Assembly: GCA_030068075.1 (NCBI GenBank)
Contig: CM057826.1
Span: forward strand, 77,907,312-77,971,311
DNA from: Paguma larvata
Lineage: Eukaryota; Chordata; Mammalia; Carnivora; Viverridae
Reading direction: 5' to 3'
Length of the DNA: 64,000 nt
Below are positions 14,001 through 64,000 of the stretch, piece after piece (the stretch's first letter is position 1; each line of letters opens with the position of its first letter). Below the pieces are notes generated by a model, which made no database searches, was not told where the DNA came from, and worked only from the letters and a program-made list of their open reading frames with translations. The position numbers and the translations under genes are program-made.

Positions 14001-17000
14001 AACAGTAACACATGAACTAAATACCACTTTGGATGATAAAAATTCCTACTCCTGAAAAATAAATTAGAAATTCTGATAATGTCAATACATACCTTAAAAT
14101 ACACATCACTTAAATTAAATTCTTTCTATTAGATGACAAATATAATTTACTATCCTACTTTGGGGATATAATAATCTTTAAAATTGTGAAGACATTTTTG
14201 TGTGTGTGGCCACTTCCATTCATCTCGGGCATGTTCATACCTGCGCGTGACGGGCAGCAGATTGGAGAGTTTGTGTAAGCATTCAGAAAGGAAGTGCCAC
14301 GGGCTTTCATAAAGTTGATAAAAGGAAGTTTCACTACCTGACTTCCTGGGTAAAATGTCAGCCTTCCATCCTGGAAAAAGAAATTTAATTAATACTGATT
14401 GTGTTAGAAAAGAAGAAAATTATTTCCTTTAATTTTAACCATAAAATTCACAAGTGAGCAAAAGACTTCAATGTGATCCTAAGGACCCTTAAAAGGTAAA
14501 ACAAGCACAGTGTTACCAGTATCATAATGTTAAGAATTTAGTGTCGTGCCTGGATTCATTTGAATATAATAAAGGACTTTCTGGAAAGTTCTTTTGGGGC
14601 AGGATGGATCGATGGAACAAATATTTAGTGAGCATTTACTGCATGCCAGGTAATGTAAAAGATCTGGAAATTCAATGGTGATAAAAACAGAGTCCCTGGC
14701 CCTTGAAGCTTATGGCTTAGTGGGAGAGGCAAAACATGTACTGGTAAATAAGCCATTGATAATTATTAATGGGGGGGGGGGGCGGCGCCTGGGTGGCTCA
14801 GTTAAGCGTTTGACTTTGACTCAGGTCATGATCTCATGGGTCAGGAGTTTGAGCCCCACATTGGGTTCTGCACTAACAATGTGGAGCCTGCTTGGGATTC
14901 TCTCTTTCTCCCTCTCTCTGCCTCTCCTCCACTTGTTCTCTCTCTTCCTCCCTCCCTCTTTCTCTCTCTCTCTCAAATAAACCTAAAAAAAATTACAAAT
15001 TGTGATATGTGCTTGGAAAAAAAACAAACCTGAGATACAGAATAAGAAGGGAGACATAGTTTATGCAGAGTGAACAGGGAAAGCTTCTGTGGGAAGTAGA
15101 AGACCTAAAGAATGAGACGAGTCCAGTAGCTCTTTAGGCTAGACAGAAGGGAAGATGTCTGTGGCCACTGCGGATAAATGAGCACGAAGATTAGAAGAGG
15201 TGTTATCCACTTTGGAACTGAAAAACTCCTCTTGGTAAAGAGCAAAGACAGAAAAAAGAATATTTTAGGCCTGGAGTTGTATTTATTACATATTTTCACT
15301 ATGATTATGAATAAAAATATACTTTTAAAAATGAGTTTCTCCAAATGTGGGATATATAGAAACCCTTGACATGTCTGAGATTTCTAAATGGACGTATAAA
15401 GTAGGCTGTTGATTATAGACAGGAATCTGGAGCTTGGAAAGTCTACCCTGGTGAAATGAAGTTGGGAGTCTTAAAGCATGTTCATGGTATTGAAAACTAT
15501 GGTACTGAATGAAACCTTTTAGGAAAAGAGTTAAAAGGAGTAAAGCAAGGAATCCTAAGGAATCCCAAATAAGAGGAGAAGGTATCGTGGGAAACAAAGA
15601 ATGGCCAGAGAGGGAGGAAGATGAGATGAGATTGAGTCTCATCAATACTAAGAGAAAACGGTGTGTCAAGAAAGAGGAAATGTCAGCTGTGTTGAGAGGC
15701 TACCTAAAATAAGGTCGGAAAATGCACATTGGTATTGGTAGTATGGAAACAGTTGGTGATCTGAAGGGAAGTGGTAGGAATGGGCACCTAAACTAGAATG
15801 GGGAAGAGAATGGAAGGTGAGACAGCAGGTGAATAAAGCTCTTCTAAGAAGTGGTTTGGCAAAGATAAACAGAAAAACAAGATGGATGTTAGGAAATGGA
15901 ATATTGGCTATAAGAGAATGGGGAATTAAAGTTAGGTTTTTTTTTAAGATGTAAAAAATTAGAGCATACTTGTATCGTGAAATAAAGAACCACTTCTAGC
16001 AGGAGTAATCACTGAATGCTAAGCAGATAACTGCTGATTTCCTGAATGATGAACTAGGAAGCCCAAGATAGAAGTATGTATTCTTCCCTCATAAGCATTT
16101 CTTTAAATCCACAAATTTAAACTCTTAGAAACTTATCTTCACAAATCTCAGAAGCCTACATGTTTTATTCTTGTAATCTTTTGGACATAGGAGATGACAA
16201 CCGCTTGTGGTCACTTCTTGGAATCCAGACAAATCCAGACTAATCTGTTGGGAGGGCTGGAGCAGGAGATCACACAGCAGAAGCACTGTGATGCTATATA
16301 ATTCAAACACTGAGGACTCCAGGTTCTGTAGGCTATGCTTAAACTGGTGCAGCTACCACTGAAGATGACTACTGCAGCTTATCAGTAACTCGTGCATCAT
16401 ATTAAAATCCACGTTAGTGATTTCTTTACACATTTCTGTGACTGGCACAAGGACTTCATCTGTATTGAAAGTGTAGAGTGGTGGGGATGGCAAGAGGGGG
16501 AAGGGATGACTGCCCCATTTGGGGAAGTTTCTAACATGGAATGTGTGTAAGGTGATAAGAGCTACGGTGTCTTTGCAGATGCCCTTTATCAGGTCGAGAA
16601 TATTCTATTCCTAGTTGGTTGAGTGCTTTCATCATGAAGGGTTGTTGAGTTTCGTCAAGTGTTCTTTCTGTATTTACTGAGAGATCAGTGGCTTTTGCCC
16701 TTTATTCAACTAACATGGTGTATTACATCAACTAGTTTTCAGATATTAAATCAACTTTATATTCTGGGGATAAATCCCATTTGGTTATGTGATGTAATGC
16801 TTTTTATGTATTGCTAAATTTGATTTGCTAGTATTTTTTAAACAAATTGTATTTTATTTTTAATTTTTTTTTTAGAGAGCAAGAAAGAGCGAGAGTAGAA
16901 GGAGAGAGAGAATCCTAAGCAGGATCCATGCCCAGTGTGGAGCCTTCTGTGGGGCTGGATCTCACAACCGTGACACCATGACCTGAGCTGAAATAAAGAG

Positions 17001-19859
17001 TCGGACACTTAACCCGCTGAGCCACCCAGGCACCCCTGATTTGCTAGTATTTTTGTTGTGGGGGCTTCTATATTAATAAGCTATATTAGTCTGTAGTTTT
17101 CTTGTGATGTATTTGTCTGGCTTTGGAATCAGGAACATACTGATCTCATAGAAATAATTTGGAAGCATTCTTCTATTTTTTGGAAGAGATTATGAAGAAT
17201 GAGTATTAATTATTTTTTATTTAAAAATTTTTGAGATAGAGCATGAGTGGGGGAGGGGCAGAGAGAGATAGGGAGAAACAGAATCCAAGCAGGCTTCAGG
17301 CTCTGAGCTGTCAGCACAGAGCCCAACGTGGTGCTTGAACTCAAGAACTGACCTGAGCCCAAGTCAGACACCCAACTGACTGAGCCACCCAGGTGCTCCA
17401 GTATTAATTCTTTAAATGTTTGGTTGAATTAATCAGTGAAGCCATTTGGGTCTAACCTTTTCTTTGTGGGTGTCTTAAAATGACCAATTCAATCTCTTTA
17501 TTTGTAATAGGTCTGTCAGATTGTTTTTATTTTAGTTTAGTTTAGTTTCAGTAGTTTGTGCTTTTTTGGAAATTTGTTCATCTAAATTATCTAATTTGTT
17601 AATGTACAGTTGTTCAGAGTATTCCCTTAGAATTCTTTATTTCTGTAAGGTAATTTTCCCTCTTTTTCTTCCTGATTTTAGTAAGTCTAGGTCTTTTCTC
17701 TTTTTTTTCTAGCTCAGTTTAGCTAAAGGTTTGTCAATTTTGTTGATGTTTTCAATAAATCAACTTTTGGTTTCACTGATTTTCTCTATTGTTATTCTAT
17801 TTTCTCTCTCATTAATTTCTGCTCGCTTATTATTTCCTTCCTTCTGCCTGCTTTGCAGAAGTTTGTCTGGTCTTTTGGCTTGTCTCTCCTGGCATTAAAC
17901 CTTTCCTCTACTAGTGAACTAGAGCAAGGGTGATTGGAGCCCTAGATATTATATATATGCTTATATATGATATGTTTTACCCAACCATGTATAAAATATG
18001 TATAAGTGTATGTAATATATACATCTAACTAATAAAGAAACTAAACAATTACATTAATTTAGTAAAACAGATACAAGTGCAAAAATCAAATAATTAATAA
18101 AACTTGTAATCTAAAATTTGAATTGAAACCATCAACATGATCTCATGATTTATTTTTCTTTTTTAAATACATATACTTTCTAGAGATGTCCATTGGAAAG
18201 GTCTAAAAACAATGAAAAACTGGAGCACCTAGATTACACACAAGATTGGACAGGAAACACACAAGATGGATGTGGAAGTCTATCAAAGCAAGCTGCTAAA
18301 GATTATTATGAATGGGTCAAAAGGACTCAGGAACAACCTGAAGTGTCTTTCACAAGCCAAATATAGGACGGTTTGAACATTAGTAAATATAATGGATGCA
18401 AAGGATTTAAACACAAATATATAAAAACCTATGTATTCATACTATAGTGGGAAAAAAACCCTAAAATATTTCAGTCATCTTTGGAAGTTTCTAGTATGCT
18501 GTGATACACCCCCAAATTCCCTTTAGGAATGAAAGTTTGCCTCTGCTAAGGACAGTTGTCTTGCCCAAAATCATATCCCTTTCTGGGAGCAGCGCCAACT
18601 AATGGCCACCCAATATGAAGGTATAAGGGCCTGAACCCCCTTACCCCAAATGGAAACAGTTCTGAAACATTTTACTAGTTTGAGAATTACCCATAAAGTC
18701 ATCTAAGGCTTCTATTGAGACAGTAGCAAAACTCAAACTTCTCTCTCTACACAATCCTTCTTGTTCCTTTCTCTTTGATCTCAGGAGCACTCTGTGAGAA
18801 ACCTCTTTCATGTTCATCTCCAATATTGCTGTTCCCTAAATTTAGATAATCATAAAGATTACTTCGAATAATTTTCTCGGCAAGTCCTGTGGCTATATCC
18901 AGATTATGTAACTTTATCATCACAAGTTAATCAATGAGAAAGCCAATACAATTCAGTGATTGAAAAGCACTCTTTGGTGCATACATGCTTAACACCAACA
19001 ATCTATGTGACCACAGTAACACCCAGTGATAATAAACTAGTTTTTATCACTTTTAACCTAATATTTGTCCAAGCAGTAGTTTTTAAATCATGGATAATAC
19101 TAAAAGTTTCACGGAATGTTGGCAGAAGTATTCTTTTGGATGATGGCTTGGGGAAGTTCCAAAAACTGTTCAAGTCTCGGATTAATCAACAGCAATAACA
19201 CACACACACGCACAATTTCTTTGGAAAAAGGAGGAGCGGATCAAATTACATCAACAATGGCACTTAAAAAGCAGCGCGAACAGGATTATCAGATAATCTG
19301 GGTGATAAAAGCGTTGACATTCCTGCAAACTTGAGGTAAGTAGGAAACGACAGCTGGGAAGCTAACACCCTTTTATGGAGATGCAGAATGTTATTTTCCC
19401 TTACAATCGAAACAAACGAGAGTATGGACTGAAAATATACTAGTAGTCGTAAAATAATTTAGTGGGTCTAGGCCAGCATTAAAATTTTTTTTTGCAAAGA
19501 TACTATCAGAGCATATTTCATTTATTAGAGTATTGTTTTGTATGTATGTGGTGTACGTGCATACATGGGGCCTCAAAATAAAATGCATTTCTTACTCTGC
19601 ATCGGGGAAAATACGTTCGAAAGTCTCAGATTCTGCTCGTCAAAGCCTGCAGCACAGGAAAACCGTAGGACGATCGCTAGTCTGGAGCGGGACGCCCCCT
19701 CCCTTGCCTCTCCGTACTTACGAAGGAGTCGCTCACGACTAACACCACGTTGGGTGCAACGGGCCAAACCTTAGCAGCTCCTCGCCTCTTCCGACCTGTC
19801 CCAGGGTCTGGTGCTGCCAGCACTGTGGCTACGACCATCGACACCCACAGCACCAGCAT
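7887..19859 (-). CDS. ARSK: ARSK, arylsulfatase K, 5' part of gene (coding exons 1-3; rest beyond left edge)
   Basis: Three minus-strand exons join in frame to give residues 1 to about 143 of a protein close to human arylsulfatase K (about 536 residues). From family knowledge, ARSK is a lysosomal 2-sulfoglucuronate sulfatase that removes 2-O-sulfate from glucuronate in heparan/dermatan sulfate, and its loss causes a mucopolysaccharidosis. Visible: a hydrophobic N-terminal signal peptide (about residues 1-16), the [10 protein letters not shown] strand with a likely metal-binding Asp, and CCPSR at residues 84-88. The first Cys of that motif is the one oxidised to formylglycine (human Cys80). 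All junctions are GT-AG and phase-compatible: exon 1 ends phase 0, exon 2 phase 1, exon 3 phase 2. The remaining roughly 390 residues, including the C-terminal domain, are not in the window. The gene is divergent from SKIC3 and shares its promoter. Confidence 0.95.
8540..12780 (+). mobile_element. L1 remnant, 5'-truncated (3' part of ORF2 and 3' UTR), split by solo LTR
   Basis: Degenerate L1 ORF2 is recognisable from the endonuclease/RT border (near 8545-8700) through the RT region (9520-10300) and C-terminal part (10400-11380). It ends in an L1 3' UTR and an AATAAAACTGG-type tail near 12760. Many stops and indels show it is dead. The LTR at 11387-11896 sits in it; removing the LTR and one target copy restores continuous L1 sequence. 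Limits approximate. Confidence 0.85.
11387..11896 (+). mobile_element. Solo LTR, class II (ERVK-like) endogenous retrovirus
   Basis: 510 bp beginning TGTTGGGAGCC and ending CCCCGGCA (TG...CA), flanked by perfect 6-bp direct repeats CATCTC (11381-11386, 11897-11902). A poly(A) signal AATAAA lies at 11705-11710. The start resembles IAP/ERVK LTRs, and a 6-bp duplication is usual for class II. No internal retroviral genes remain, so it is a recombination-derived solo LTR inserted into the older L1. Short ORFs across 11695-12066 are chance. Confidence 0.85.
12870..13085 (+). repeat. MIR SINE
   Basis: GGGTTTGAATCTC, GTTACTTAACCTTTTAG, ACATGTAAAGCACTTAGAA and ACAAATGTTAG occur in MIR order. Ancient mammalian tRNA-derived SINE. 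Confidence 0.75.
13185..13325 (-). repeat. MIR-like remnant
   Basis: ACAACCCTGTGAGGC and GATAAGGAAACTGAGTGACTT resemble a reverse-complement MIR core. Confidence 0.45.
14241..14370 (-). CDS. ARSK: ARSK coding exon 2 (formylglycine active-site motif)
   Basis: 130 nt, entered through TTTTTCCAG and left through GTATGA. It translates [17 protein letters not shown] and onward to [14 protein letters not shown], about residues 47-89 plus one base. CCPSR fits the C-x-P-x-R sulfatase signature, in which the first Cys is converted to formylglycine by SUMF1. All key residues are intact, so the allele looks functional. Confidence 0.95.
14782..14990 (+). repeat. CAN-SINE (SINEC_Fc-like), preceded by G12 run
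   Basis: GGCGCCTGGGTGGCTCAG head, CT-rich body and AAATAAACC tail. A run of 12 G (14771-14782) sits at its 5' edge. Confidence 0.9.
16847..17036 (-). repeat. CAN-SINE nested in antisense L1
   Basis: Flanked by perfect 18-bp target duplications TGATTTGCTAGTATTTTT (16821-16838 and 17037-17054). Confidence 0.92.
17212..17399 (-). repeat. CAN-SINE nested in antisense L1
   Basis: Flanked by AGTATTAATT (17202-17211 and 17400-17409). Confidence 0.9.
19722..19859 (-). CDS. ARSK: ARSK coding exon 1 (signal peptide and first beta strand)
   Basis: 46 codons from ATG (19859 reading leftward) to TTC, then donor GTAAGT (plus-strand ACTTAC at 19716-19721). The protein starts [16 protein letters not shown], a clear secretory signal peptide, then a basic linker, then [13 protein letters not shown], the conserved sulfatase N-terminal strand. 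Compared with the human sequence as I remember it, there is a 4-residue insertion (VWPV) just before APNVV, which moves the catalytic Cys from 80 to 84. The 5' UTR extends right of 19859 for an unknown distance into the shared promoter. Confidence 0.93.
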
Positions 19860-19924
19860 TGCAGAGAGCGGTTCAGGGACGCTGGGCCCGCCGCCTCACT
19901 CTAGGAACGCCTCTGGAAAGAGGT

Positions 19925-19932
19925 GGGCGGGG
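19925..19932 (+). promoter_or_regulatory. GC box (Sp1/KLF-type)
   Basis: GGGCGGGG lies about 65 bp from the ARSK start codon within the CpG-rich promoter. Confidence 0.5.
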
Positions 19933-19979
19933 ATCGCACAGTTCACAGTTTGGTTTCCTTCTAGCGTTTTACTGGCAGA

Positions 19980-19993
19980 ACTACAATTCCCAG
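19980..19993 (+). promoter_or_regulatory. ZNF143/THAP11-type SBS element
   Basis: ACTACAATTCCCAG matches the core of the long ACTACAATTCCC motif known from ZNF143/THAP11 (Ronin) sites, which are enriched in bidirectional housekeeping promoters. Confidence 0.75.
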
Positions 19994-20090
19994 AAGGCTG
20001 GGCATGGGCACATGCGCAAAGGGGGCATTCCTTAACTCCCATTAAGACCTTTTAAGCAAATACCGAGCGGCTATAACTCAGCCACTTTCA

Positions 20091-20100
20091 GTCACGTGAA
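20091..20100. promoter_or_regulatory. CACGTG E-box, CLEAR-like
   Basis: GTCACGTGAA contains a palindromic CACGTG E-box and matches nine of ten positions of the TFEB/TFE3 CLEAR element GTCACGTGAC. USF or MYC/MAX binding is equally possible from sequence alone. Confidence 0.6.

Positions 20101-64000
<43,900 letters not shown>

Larger units (their letters stand above)
8047..14240 (-). other. ARSK intron 2
   Basis: 6.19-kb GT-AG intron. It is dominated by a plus-strand 5'-truncated L1 (about 8540-12780) carrying a solo LTR, followed by a MIR (about 12870-13085) and a second MIR-like piece (about 13185-13325). From 13330 to 14235 I see an A run, AT-rich sequence and no gene. Confidence 0.8.
16555..17890 (-). 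mobile_element. L1 ORF2 remnant, antisense, with two nested SINEs
   Basis: The reverse complement matches L1 ORF2 (the GCCCTTTATCAGG and ATAAATCCCA regions are characteristic of antisense L1). Two minus-strand SINEs split it (16847-17036 and 17212-17399). Limits approximate; the ORF is broken. Confidence 0.75.
14371..19721 (-). other. ARSK intron 1
   Basis: 5.35-kb GT-AG intron. It holds a SINE (14782-14990), an antisense L1 remnant (about 16555-17890) with two nested SINEs, and an ancient L2-like head near 14620-14760. An unnamed old repeat remnant lies near 18150-18500. The 18540-19700 stretch shows no gene and no repeat I can name. Confidence 0.8.

Overview
This is a mammalian nuclear window from a carnivore, most probably a cat-family species. 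About two dozen copies of a tRNA-Lys-derived CAN-SINE of the felid SINEC_Fc type are scattered on both strands. Their consensus reads 'GGCGCCTGGGTGGCTCAG' at the head and ends in a CT-rich tract plus an AAATAAATAAA tail. Genes are split by long introns with GT-AG boundaries, and CpG is depleted except near 19.6-20.4 kb. No bacterial-style operon, CRISPR array or plasmid feature is present.

Two divergent protein genes share one promoter. Left of about 19.9 kb, on the minus strand, lie the first three coding exons of ARSK, the lysosomal arylsulfatase K (19722-19859, 14241-14370, 7887-8046). Exon 2 carries the CCPSR sulfatase active-site motif. The remaining ARSK exons lie beyond the left edge. 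Right of about 20.1 kb, on the plus strand, lies SKIC3 (TTC37), the TPR scaffold of the cytoplasmic SKI complex. I place one promoter-proximal non-coding exon, two further probable non-coding exons and 25 coding exons, encoding residues 1 to about 974 of roughly 1564. The gene runs off the right edge. This divergent ARSK/SKIC3 order matches the human 5q15 arrangement. The interval between them holds a GC box, a ZNF143/THAP11-type ACTACAATTCCCAG element, a CACGTG E-box and an NRF1-type TGCGCATGCGC palindrome.

The rest is intronic. It contains a 5'-truncated L1 at 8.5-12.8 kb split by a complete 510-bp class II solo LTR with 6-bp target duplications. Other repeats are an antisense L1 at 16.6-17.9 kb with two nested SINEs, an MLT1-type LTR at 6.2-6.7 kb, a MER2-like DNA transposon at 23.4-23.7 kb and several MIR/L2 remnants. 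A broken RPS15A processed pseudogene lies at 24.3-24.7 kb. A dense young insertion cluster at 58.5-60.35 kb includes a short L1 with a perfect 16-bp target duplication.

Functionally the two genes are unrelated: ARSK acts in lysosomal glycosaminoglycan breakdown, and SKIC3 in exosome-coupled 3'-to-5' mRNA decay. They share only the promoter. I found no evidence of an undescribed biological system. The points most worth checking are a GC-AG intron after SKIC3 exon 11, the CLEAR-like E-box in the shared promoter, and the mobile-element structures with target duplications.
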